From contig MCGE01000038.1 in assembly GCA_002105175.1 (NCBI GenBank), positions 124,001 to 188,000 on the forward strand: 64,000 bases of DNA. The letters are read 5' to 3'. Of the stretch, positions 44,460-54,839 are shown one piece after another. This DNA is from Absidia repens (Eukaryota > Mucoromycota > Mucoromycetes > Mucorales > Cunninghamellaceae). Both the position numbers and the translations under genes were made by a program. Position 1 is the stretch's first letter. Each line of letters starts with the position of its first letter. The notes beneath the pieces are model-generated. The model saw only the letters and a list, made by a program, of their open reading frames with translations. It did no database searches and had not been told where the DNA came from.

Positions 44460-46779
44460 CACTGACGATCCTACACTGCCAGTTTATACATTCCGTATGT
44501 GGACTCTTGGGATTGTCTTCACTGGTATTCTTGGTTTTGTAAATCAATTCTTCTGGTATCGTAAAAACGCTATGTCTATCAATACACTGGTTGTACAATT
44601 GCTCTCTTTCCCCCTTGGCAAGTTGATGGAATTAGTGATACCTTCTTCTCGATTCTTCAATCCTGGTCCCTTCAATATGAAAGAACATGTGTTGATCACA
44701 ACAATGGCCAATTGTGCGGCTCAAACTGCTTATGCCGTGGATATTCTTACTATTCAAAAATTGTTCTACCATCAAGACATCGGATGGGGCGGTGGTATTC
44801 TGTTGATCTGGACTACTCAATTCCTTGGTTATGGTATGGCTGGTGTCCTTCGTCCTTTTTTGGTCTATCCTGCTGCGATGGTCTGGCCCGCTAATTTGTC
44901 TCAAATCTCACTCTTCCGTTCTCTCCATATTGTTGATAAGTAAGTATTTTGCTTCATCCGCTCCCCTCCAAAAAAAAACAAAACAAAAAAACAACAACAA
45001 CAACGTTTGCTTATATTTCTATTCTCCCTTCTAGAAACTGGTCAGGCCCTACTCGGTTCCAATGGTTCTTGTACATGTTCGGTGGAATGTTTGTTTACTA
45101 CTGGCTTCCTGGCTACTTCTTTACAGTTTTGACTTTCTTCTCATGGGCTTGCTGGATCGATCCAAAAAACGTCGCACTGGGTCAACTCACTGGTGGTGCG
45201 AATGGTCTTGGTATGCTTGCAATCTCTTTTGACTGGGAAACCATTGTTTCTTTCCTCCAATCACCCTTGATTGTCCCCTGGTGGGCCATTGCTAATATTT
45301 CGGTTGGATTTGTGATTATTGCTTGGATTTTGACCCCCGCCATGTACTATAGCAATGTTTGGGATGCAAAGACTTTCCCTATCCTTACTCAGCAACTCTT
45401 CACTACCGATGGTCAACCATGGAACAACACTCGCGTGCTTACACCCGACAAGTATTTAGATGAAGCCGCTTACGCGGAGTATGGTCCCATGCGTATGTCC
45501 GCCTTTTTTGCCATCACTTACGGTATTGGCTTTGCCGGGGTGACCTCTGTCCTTACCCACACCTTCCTTTATCACCGCAAGGAAATCATGCGCCAATTCA
45601 GAGCCTCTCGTCAAGACAATGAAGATATCCACCACAAGTTGATGCGTGTTTATCCTGAAGTCCCAGGTTGGTGGTACTACTCCATCTTCATCATTGCCTT
45701 CGGCATTTCCTTTGCCGTAAATGAATGCTTCCACACCGGGCTTCCTCCATGGGGTATGTTTTTGGCTTTGGCCTTAGCTGCCATCTTTGTATTGCCTATT
45801 GGAATCATTCAAGCTATCACCAATCAACAACCGGGTCTCAACATTATCACTGAATTCATTATCGGTTTTGCCCTTCCTGGTCGGCCCATTGCGGTAAGTA
45901 CAAAATAAAAATAGATAAAATAGAGTCGTATGTTTCTCATTTTTATTTTTATATCTGTTCATATGATAGAACACGGTGTTCAAGACGTACGGCTACATTT
46001 CTCAATTCAATGCACTTCTATTTGTTGGTGATTTGAAGCTCGGACATTATACCAAGGTGCCTCCACGTGCCATGTTCCATGTGCAAATTATCGGTACCGC
46101 CATTGCGGGCGTGATTAATCTCGGCGTTGCTCGTTGGCTGATGGAAACGATTCCTAATATCTGTACACTAGAAGGCTACCCCTTCACCTGCTCAAGTGCT
46201 CAAACCTTCTATTCCGCATCTATCATTTGGGGTGCCATTGGTCCTCGACGTATGTTTGCCAGTGATTCTCCTTATTCTCCTACCTTATACTTCTTCCTGA
46301 TTGGGTTTATCTTACCTATTCCTTTCTACCTCTTGTCCAAGCGCTATCCTAATTCCTGGGTCAAGTATGTCCATATTCCCTTGATCTTTAATGCCACTGG
46401 TATGATGCCTCCTGCTGTCCCTGTCAACTTCTCGATGTGGTGCTCGGTTGGTTTTATTTTCATGTTCTGGTTACGTCGCTACAGACATGATTGGTGGATT
46501 AAATACAACTATATCACTTCTGCTGCTTTTGACTCAGGTAAACATCCCCCCTCCCCTTTTAAAGAGAATAAGAATAGATGATTGATATATATGTTGTTTT
46601 TTTTTCCAAAAAAAAAAAATATAGGCTGTGCTATTGCTACACTGATTATCTTCGGTGTCGTGTTTGGCTCAAATTATTCCCCCGAGTGGTTTGGCAATGG
46701 CGGTCAAGATATGTATAATAGTCCTGACAACTGTCCTATGGCGCTTGCCAATTCTGAAGGTGTCTGCACTGCTTGCTGA
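44190..46779 (+). CDS. OPT-family oligopeptide transporter
   Basis: Proton-coupled plasma-membrane transporter of small peptides (OPT family; related members move glutathione or metal chelates). Five exons (44190-44359, 44460-44939, 45035-45893, 45970-46537, 46625-46779) make exactly 744 codons, 743 residues, the usual family length. An acidic cytosolic N terminus (about 60 residues) is followed by roughly 12-16 membrane segments. Family marks include FFWYRKNAMSIN in the first helix pair, FNPGPFN (the NPG motif), SQFNALLFVGDLKLGHYTKVPPR and a C-terminal MPPAVPVNFSMW. The chain ends in a Cys-containing tail (CTAC). Intron 1 holds a 28-base T run. No signal peptide is needed. Substrate cannot be read from sequence. 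Confidence 0.94.
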
Positions 46780-47677
46780 TCTTAGCCCCTTCATTACTTT
46801 ATTGTAGTATCACATACACACACGCTTTTTTTATTCACAATTTTTGTATTATCTGTATTATCCTTTCTCCCCTTCCCTTTACCACTATCATAATTCTTAT
46901 TATTACCATGTCAAAGAGAAACAAAATAAAATATTAAAATTATTTTTTTGATTTATTTATGACTTACAGTAGTTACTAGTTTTGGTTCTTGGTTATCACC
47001 CCCTCCACAACAGTAATAGAGAAAAATCTAGGATTTGTCTTCCTCAAGCACCGGAGTTTGTAAACAATTGCTTTTCCAATGCCGCGTAGACTGCAACGCA
47101 TTCTATCTTCTTTTTTTTTTTATTTTTTGTTACCTATTTACCATTATATTCTTGTCCTGGCATGGGACAAAAAAAGGATAAAAGAAAACCAAGAATGGAA
47201 TATGAGGTAGAAGGTAAACCCAGTTTACAATGAAGAATAGTTGAATATATTGTTAATTTTCTTTTTCCTTTGTCTGATGTCCAGTGCTGTCTTCCTCCTG
47301 TTGGTTATTCGGACGGTGTATGATATCTGTATCTCTCCCTTCCTCAAGTTGATGATATATCATATCCTAGCAATCCGTAGTCTTTCTCCTCAGCTCAGCC
47401 GAAATTAGTCCCCACTAAATCATGCATCCCATCCCATCCCACCATCCCACTGTCTCAAAATCGTTGTCCCAATGCCGATGGTTTGGCTACTGAATCTGCA
47501 TCTTCTTCTTCTGCGGCTTTGCGGTTTGGCTCCTGAAACTCTACCATCCCCTTGTGCTGCTTTGAGCCGTGGTTCCTGGAGTGACATCGTCCACTGAAAC
47601 CGAAACATCGTCTTTGCCTTCTGCTGTTTGCTGGTTCAGCTCCCGAAATCTGAAGTATTCAAATCGGATGCGTCTAC

Positions 47678-47719
<42 letters not shown>

Positions 47720-47859
47720 GCTTGCAGATCACACGGTATATCCTGTTATCCACGAGAATGAAGACCTTGGCGTGGATGCAAATAACTGACAACACAGCAT
47801 GTGATGATGAAGTACCTGGCAACCCGCACAACAATCGACAACACAAGTGAGGACGATCT
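46780..47859. other. OPT 3' flank and intergenic DNA, no gene seen
   Basis: AATAAAATATT near 46924 is a likely polyadenylation signal for the OPT gene. A 37-base T run lies at about 47682-47718. A codon-like stretch on the minus strand (47541-47690, ending TTAQSSTRGW) has no detectable domain and is not called as a gene. Confidence 0.45.
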
Positions 47860-48335
47860 TGGATTAGGGGCGTTCTGAAAAAAAAAATGCAATACAAACA
47901 TCATGAGGAAACGCTTTCATTTTGGGATGCGCGATTTGGGATCATCATTAGTTTAGTTTTCATCTGATAGAATAATGGCATGGAGTCGTCCTTAGTTTAC
48001 ATTAGTGCTAGTTTGTTATATTTTGTATTCACATCTGAATAAAAAACGTCTTGGCCTCTTTTTATTATTAGTCTCTCTGTCATACATTTACATATATGTA
48101 TTGTTGAACATGTATGCAAGTGCGTAAAAAAAAAAAAATGGTGAGTATATGTGAGAAAGAAATTGCTTGAATATTAAGCGACTTCTTCCCCCATATCATG
48201 TATACTGTAGATAGTTGTGAGTAGAGAAAAATCACAGGTATGTGTTTGTGTGTTTGTGTGAAAAAAAAGCCACTACAGAGTATTTTTGATGTCATTCCCT
48301 CTGAATTTCACACTTTGGTGGAGCAGTCTTGAACT
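47860..48335 (+). repeat. R2 dispersed repeat, partial copy 3
   Basis: Blocks shared with copies 1 and 2: a GGGCGTT..GAAAAAA start, ACATCATGAGGAAACGCTTTC, a CTGAATAAAAAACGTC polyadenylation-like motif, a TACTGTAGATAG stretch and CACTTTGGTGGAGCAGTC at the end. More diverged than the 9.6 and 16.9 kb copies. Confidence 0.6.
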
Positions 48336-48589
48336 CTGGGATGGATATTTGCATAAAACATCAATGAGGGGGATTATTATTATTATTATGGCAGGGATAT
48401 ACAGTAGTAAGAAGGCAAAGGAAAATGCTGTTAGTGACTCTGAACCGCCAGCTAATAGCTGGGACTGTATGTGATAGTGTGGGGAAAGATAGTCATAGTA
48501 GATGACCTAGAAAGCAGGTGTTTGATAGGACACAAATAAAGTAGTTACAACAATTAATTTACTTATTATCTGATGAGTCAGAGGATGCA

Positions 48590-49170
48590 TATTAAAAAGG
48601 AATATTTTATTTATTGAAGCAATATGGACAACACTAAACTAAAGGGATGACGCTAACAAGAAGCTATTGTATAACATAAAGAATTGTACAAGTCTAGTGG
48701 GTGATCTGAAGAATGATCAATGATAGTTTGAAGCGACAATGGTGAAAAAGGATCTACAGTACCGTGATTATGAAGTTCTTTTTGTCCAGTGTGTAGAAGA
48801 GATCAATTGTAGTCGACTTGAGAGAAACTAATAAGACATTTTCAATGGAAGAGAATAGAAAACAAAAGACATATTTTATTGAAATAAAGATTTATTTTGT
48901 TCAAATGTATATAAAATCTATCACTAACCTAAACTAATGAAACCAATTAATAGTGGTTCAAAATCTTGAATCCAAAATGAAAGGGTTTCCCCATGCATCT
49001 TGTAATCCCTGAGCTGAAATCCGTTCTAATTTAGTCCTAACACTAATCTAATTCCAAGATGACCTCAAAAAAGTTTGGAGAAAAAAAAAAAAAAACAAAG
49101 GAGGAAAAGGAGAGTGGTTCCCCCCCCAAAAAAAAAATTGACAGTAACTAAAATTCACGTGTGCGGGATT
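48590..49170 (-). repeat. R1 right-arm copy, no left arm
   Basis: Minus-strand R1 arm: GACATATTTTATT, TCTTGAATCCAAAATGAAAGG, CCCCATGCATCTTGTAATCCC, an A-rich tract and CACGTGTGCGGGATTTGAAA at the outer end. The interior up to 48610 matches the right interior of the two full R1 elements. Confidence 0.65.
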
Positions 49171-49582
49171 TGAAATGTCCGTGTGGTTTTTTTACGTTGT
49201 TAAACTACGACATAAATAAGGCATAAGCCATAGTGGTTCATTCGCCACTGGACGACCTTGATCGGCAAATGCGTGTTTTTAGAGCTAGAGGGGGAAAATA
49301 GTAAAGTAAATTTCCACGCTCTTTTTTCTTTTGAAAACGACGTTAATGCATTAGAGCATTTATACAGTGTATATAATTGGTTTGTGCTGTAAAAAAAGGG
49401 AGAGGAAGATAATTTTTTTTTAAAAAACGCACAGAAATACTCAAAAATGTATGATCAACACATGGTCATTGTTAACCTAGCCAGCTATCCTTTCTCAATA
49501 TATGATATGGAAAATTTAATATATATATATAGTGCAAACAAAAAAATCAAATAACGATAATAATTAACCGACTCGACAAACA
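49171..49582. other. Intergenic, no gene seen
   Basis: AT-rich DNA between the R1 arm and the stop codon of the deacetylase-like gene; probably 3' UTR at its right end. Confidence 0.45.
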
Positions 49583-50880
49583 TTATGCAAACCACAGAGA
49601 TCCAAAAAAGGCAATCGATCCCGTCAAAAGAACCGAAGGGACGTTAAGGCTATCAGCATGATTTTTCTTTTGATTTTTGTTCACCAATTGAATATCACTT
49701 GTGTCCACAATCGAGGTATTTAAGTTAGCGGGAGCTTCAACAGAAGATTGACCTTCCTTATAACCACCGGTGCCAAAAGAATGCTTGTCACCCACTGTTT
49801 TTTGAGATTTGGCATCTTCAACGAGAAAAATTAAAAAAAGGAAAATGTTAAAAAAAAAATCGGCTTTTTTTTTTTGAAAAAAAAAACTTACTTTCTTTAT
49901 AGGGAGCCTTATCTCGTAAACATCCGTCCAAACGGACCATGGTGTATCCGGCTTCATTGATGACATTGACTGTGTCATAGATGGCCTGCCACGAACCCGT
50001 ATCAGGAATGTCGTATTGGACAGAGATGAAACTGCCTTTGGCATCATATGTATCCAGCTGCTTGCTAAAAGTATCACGATATAGTTTAGCGATACCGCCT
50101 GGATTGCCTTTGTAGTTATAATCCATGGTGTCCAAATTGTATGCCACTAAAGTATAACCCATATTACGAATAATATGTTCCAAGCGATAATCTTCCGGCG
50201 TTGAATAATGTAAACGCACATATTTGGGTGCCACACCAATCAAGGTTTCTACGATCTTGGCTGTATTCTCCACATCTTGTTTAATTTGCTCATCTGTTAA
50301 GCCATTGGATGAATCTCCCGGTGCCCGGTAGGTCATACCGATGAGATGCCCATCGTTGTAGGCTCGCTGTAAAATCATCGCGTATTGCTGAGTATAGAGC
50401 CTATAGAAAATAATAAATATGAACTTAACTGATATATATATATATATATATACATAACTATATATTTCCGTTTTGATGGTAGAAAAAAGAAAATTACCAA
50501 GATGCATTCACAAAGAAATTAGCTTTTGCCTGTGCGGCCTTTAAACCATTCAATACTTTAGCAGTAACATCGCTAGGTCCTTCATTCTATCAAGGTGACA
50601 AAAAAAAAAAAAGGCTAAGCAACTTGATGGTCATAATAGTGGTCATACATAAGTAACGGCAATCTGTCCCGAGCCAGCACATGCTGTTGCTTGAGGAGCA
50701 GGAGCATTTGCAGGTGCTGCAGCAGTGGGATGGTTCCAAATAGGTAATGGCATGGCTGCTATAATAGATATATAAAGGTTATAAAACAGATAGCTTGAAA
50801 ACATGTTTCTCATTATTACTATCAGCCTGCACCATGTTCAAAAGGGCGGCAAACACAAATACGATCAATAATTTAATCAT
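49583..50880 (-). CDS. Secreted, GPI-anchored polysaccharide-deacetylase-like protein with altered catalytic motifs
   Basis: Five exons (50820-50880, 50649-50758, 50498-50586, 49892-50400, 49583-49815) make exactly 334 codons, 333 residues. The signal peptide is MIKLLIVFVFAALLNMVQA. The NodB-fold order is recognisable, as in fungal chitin deacetylases, but the motifs are substituted. TYNEGPSDVT replaces T(F/Y)DDGP, so the catalytic-base Asp is Asn and the metal-binding Asp is Glu. HLIGMTY replaces the H(S/T)xxH metal pair, the second His becoming Met. RLHYSTPE replaces RPPY; NLDTMDYNY retains only part of the DTxDW box. The last 20 residues (NVPSVLLTGSIAFFGSLWF) are hydrophobic after a polar Ser/Asn-rich linker, as in GPI signals. 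Known active enzymes need these residues, so it is probably a non-catalytic or changed-specificity wall protein. The start removes an in-frame upstream ATG (50973) that would bury the signal peptide. Confidence 0.85.
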
Positions 50881-51188
50881 CCTTTTTGAAACTTCTAAAA
50901 AAAGATATATACGTGTATATAAATAAATTAAAAAAAAAGAAGAGCAAAATATATCACCTATACCCCAAGGCAAGCTTATATAAACATCTTTTTTGCATCA
51001 AGTGTAGTAACCATTAAAAATAATTCTTGTTGCAACTGTCTGTCAAAATAGTCCGATCACATAATGTATATCTTTTTTTTTTTTTTCTATTGTAAACATG
51101 ATGATTTTTATTTAAAAATATACAAAATAAGAATGAATAACTATGAATAAAATAAGGTGTAATGGGAAAAGTGAGGGGAAAATATAAA

Positions 51189-52276
51189 CTACATCAATGC
51201 TTTCAAAACAGCCTTGGCCCGTTCGAGTTTGGTGGCGTCAGAGTTGGTAATATTGGCCGAAGTTTCGTCGTTTGCTTCATCTGTTGAGTTCGATACAGGA
51301 GCAGGAGCAGCGGCAGGAGCAGCAGCCAATAGCTTTTCCGCATCAAAGTCATCAAAGTCATCATACCCAGTGTAGGTGCTTGCAGGTTGAGCAACAACAG
51401 TAGAGCCTTTTGTTTCTTGACATATGGTTTGTGCTTCTTTCAAAGTTTTCTATATCCCAACAAAATGCTCATTAATTCACTAATTACCATCAATGCAAAG
51501 TGTTCCCTTTACCTCCCGAGCCATCCCCATGATATCCTTAATGTACAAGAGTAGTCGATCAAAGTCTTCAGGTGATATCTAAAAATGGTAAAAATAAAGT
51601 TAGCATTATGTTATAGTGTAATTCATAATGACAGTCTTTATATCTTACAGCTTCGGTATCATACATGTGTTGTAATATCCAAGATTGATGCTTCTTATTG
51701 AATTTCCATTGAGATCGGTTATTCACAAACATTTCTAGCGAGTCCAAGGCCTCTAAATCAAGTCCAATAACAAACAACTCATTAGTAAAAAAAAAAAAAA
51801 AACAAAAAAAAAACCATGCTTGAATAACCCTTCAACTTACCTTGTTTCTTCTTGTCCGATGGTCCACGAAGGTGATGAGTTCCCTTTTTCTTTTTTTCTT
51901 TCCTTGGTGCTGTTGTTTTTTCGTCGAGTTCAATGCTGTCGGCATCACCCTGTTTCCGTTTGGTGGTTTTATCTACTTCTGCAGGGGCTGTGGCTATTTC
52001 TCCGTCATCGTCGAAAGAAACATGAACCTTAGCTTTAGCTGAGTTGATCATGGCTTCCTTGGCGGCTTTTTTGGCGGTCATTGCTTGTAACAAGGCCATA
52101 CCAGTGGTCGTTGGTCGAGATCGAGGTTGTTCATTTTTTCCAGACTTTTTGTTGGTCTTTGAATGATGGGCCGTCTTTTTGTTGCTTTTGTTTACTGGAT
52201 TTTTTTTAATGGCAGGCGATGATGTCGATTCGGACGTATCTACAGTAGAGTTACTAGGAACTTCAATATCAACCAT
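51189..52276 (-). CDS. WKF-domain protein (C7orf50-like), probably nucleolar
   Basis: Four exons (51841-52276, 51649-51752, 51513-51578, 51189-51449) give 289 codons, 288 residues. The N-terminal third is basic and low-complexity (KKTAHHSKTNKKSGKNEQPR; KEKKKKGTHH). The middle contains the WKF domain, in which RSQWKFNKKHQSWILQHMYD and the following FDRLLLYIKDIMG helix match the conserved core of vertebrate C7orf50 and its fungal relatives. The C-terminal part is Ala/Pro-rich with acidic YDDFDDFDAEKLL, ending with the basic helix KLERAKAVLKALM. The family is linked to ribosome biogenesis; that role is inferred from family knowledge only. The start ATG gives an immediately Ser/Thr-rich N terminus and no signal peptide. 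Confidence 0.82.
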
Positions 52277-52562
52277 GATTTATGTGTATGATCTAAAATT
52301 TTTTTGGAAGAAAGAAGGAAGGCATAAAAATAAAGCACGCGAGTGGCTTTTCCGCATCTACGCAGATGGCGGCATTTCAATTAAAATACCCTTTTCCAAC
52401 TAGGAAAAATCTTTGATTTGGTCTCTTCCCCTGATTTCAAGGATTTAGATTTAGAAAGAATATATATATGTATATATAAGCGTCAATTTTATTATCAAAA
52501 GAAAAAAAAAATACAAATTTATATGCCACTTTATTGAATAAAAGGTAGCCACAAATCATTTA

Positions 52563-53907
52563 TCAATTAAGGGAGTGCTTTGACATCAAAGACATAATAT
52601 CGAACATAACATCAGCAGCTGCCATTGCGGTCAATTGTGCATTTGTATCATATGCTGGGGCTACTTCTACTACATCAGCCCCTACGAGGTTCAAACCTTC
52701 CAGTCCTTGGATGATTCGTCTTAATTCCCTCGTCGTGAATCCTCCAGTCTCAGGTGTACCTTTATATTAATACAGCCACAGTGAGTCTTTCATCTACTGT
52801 TTTTTGAGTCCATCTTTTTTCAACAGACTTACCAGTGGCAGGAGCAAAACTTTTTTTTTTTTTTTGATAAAAGTGCAATCAGCTAATACACTCATCGCCT
52901 TTTTTTTTTTTTTTTTTTTTTTTTTACCTTGGATCTAACACATCGATATCTAGTGATAAGTAGACATAGTTGTCACCAACAGTTTCCTTGATTCGGTTGA
53001 TGATTCCCTGTGTACCAATATCATCAATACATTGAGCTTCGATGAGATGGAAGCCAAGCTCAGCGTCGTCTACATAATCAGCAGGGGACTGTATCTTGCT
53101 TCGAATCCCAACATGAATATTTTCGTTCTTGGTCAATAAGCCTTCCTTGGCAGCAAAGTAAAAATAAGTACCATGGTTAAGGTTGGGATCTTGGCGATCT
53201 TTGAATCGGAAAGGCTTCCAGGTATCTATATGGGAATCGAAGTGAATCACGGATACTGGTCGACCATGGTATTCATACAATGCCCTAAGAATGGGTAGCA
53301 CAATTGTATGGTCACCCCCAAGCGTCAATAGCCTAGGAAAAAAAGTGGTTTGCGCATTTCTGCTGTTAAAAGTTGGGCTAGATCTATCTAATAGAGATAA
53401 ATATCCTTGATATATCTGATCCATTGCTTTATCGTTATCAAAGGGCCTATTTGGAAAAAAAAAAAAAAAGAATCCAGTTAAAGGCCCTCCTTGAAAAAAT
53501 AAATAAATGGAAATCTTTTACGTGACAGGAATATCTCCACAGTCTACTAAAGTAAGCCCAGAAGCATATGGATCAGTTTTCAAAGGTACATTATAGCTTC
53601 CCGCCACAATCGTACGTCTTGACCCTTCCCGGATGCCCGAGGGGCCGAATCGTGCACCTGGGCGGTATGATGTACCAGTATCAAAAGGAACTCCGACAAC
53701 TGCAATATCGTATGTTAGTGAGGGGTCGCTTAAGCATCGTCCATAGGGAAGATGGGCAAACGTGCTAATACCACCAAACACTTCCACCGAGCCTACGTCG
53801 AAGTCACCAAATAACGGAGGAAGTTCTCTCTTCAAGGGCATGGCCCAAATTGGGGATATCGACAAGAGAACAAGTGAAGAAATTATCAGAAACGAGGTGA
53901 TTTTCAT
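52563..53907 (-). CDS. Secreted agmatinase-family ureohydrolase with 17-base microexon
   Basis: Manganese ureohydrolase of the arginase/agmatinase superfamily, likely hydrolysing a guanidino compound (agmatine or relative) to urea and amine. Exons 53522-53907, 52928-53446, 52834-52850 and 52563-52759 make exactly 373 codons, 372 residues. [22 protein letters not shown] is a signal peptide; the ATG at 53907 places it at the N terminus and discards 23 upstream codons. Metal ligands are all present: [26 protein letters not shown]. The microexon completes DPSFAPATGTPE, a conserved stretch after the metal loop. Two long poly-T tracts flank the microexon on the + strand. Secreted members of this family are known in other fungi (S. 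pombe agmatinases). Substrate is not fixed by sequence. Confidence 0.9.
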
Positions 53908-54299
53908 TTTTGTACAATATATACATATATATAAATAAGAAAAAATTACCATGAAAACTAGGTTTTCATTTATCATTTATATATCAAGCAAAAAAAAAAA
54001 AAAGAAAAACTAGACAATTCAAGTCCGATCTTGGCTGTAAATATAGGCGGCGCACTGACCGACTTGAGATGACCACTTGCAACTTTAAGAATTGCGCAAA
54101 GTGTTACTTCCAACAGAATAAAAAACTCATTTGCTTGGCAATTCAGCCTGTGGTACCCGGCAGCCTCAATTACCAAAAAGGTATAAAGAGAGTCTCTCAT
54201 TATTAAAACAGAGATCATCATCAACTAAGCATTGGTATCAGCCATGGTTTCTTTCTTTCTTGGCGCACCACCATTAGACAAGACTAACTAAACGTATGA
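53908..54299. other. Upstream of agmatinase gene, no gene seen
   Basis: Contains an ATATATAC TATA-like tract (53920-53936) close to the ureohydrolase start codon, which may be its promoter. The rest shows no supported feature. Confidence 0.45.
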
Positions 54300-54500
54300 G
54301 AGACGATGTAAACGTAAAGGCAAGACATATTTGTTTCAGATGGAGGTATAAACTATGGTATGGCGACTAAACTAAATTATGTAGTCTAATGATAGTATCA
54401 TGGCACCTCTCTATGAGTGAGGCGATCAGGGGTATGTGTAAGTGAGTATGGATGATCCGGGGCGTGGGTATCTTTATTATAGAATAAACATAAGATACAC
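54300..54500 (-). repeat. R1 fragment
   Basis: GACATATTTGTTTCAGATGGAGG and following ATAAACTATGG match the R1 minus-strand arm; the rest of the arm is absent. Confidence 0.45.
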
Positions 54501-54839
54501 TATAATAATCCAATCAGACTGTAAGCTGTTCTACAACGAATGGCAGATTATCCCACAGTGAAAGGGTAACCTAAACTAGGTCTAATTGTTCCATGGGAAA
54601 ATCCATCATTAGAGAGAACTACCATACCCCTGAAGTTCCGTGGTGATGGCTGTTTTAAAAGGGAGACAGAGTGTCAGCGCTGCTGAGGTTGAATTCTGTA
54701 AAAGGAAGACCTGGAAAATTAATACCAAGAAGAGAAAGGGTGCTAACATCATGATGATGTTGTATGGCGTTGATTGTTGCAAACAAAAGAGATTAATAAT
54801 AATAAAAAAGAACAGGGTGGATGGAAAAAAGTATGACAC

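Noticed and set aside
47541..47897. Minus-strand ORF with poly-Lys and FEYFRFRELNQQTAEG segment
   Set aside because: Poly-T run creates most of the frame. The remaining 50 codons are unmatched and lack a start or partner exon; could be a decayed exon but cannot be supported.
49139..49260. R1 outer head as a real tRNA gene
   Set aside because: Only the B-box-like TTCAAATCC is convincing. No cloverleaf with paired acceptor and anticodon stems could be folded.
53908..53976. Upstream ATG of the ureohydrolase (adding 23 residues)
   Set aside because: Would place a second hydrophobic stretch before the signal peptide and overlaps TATA-like sequence; the inner ATG gives a standard signal peptide.
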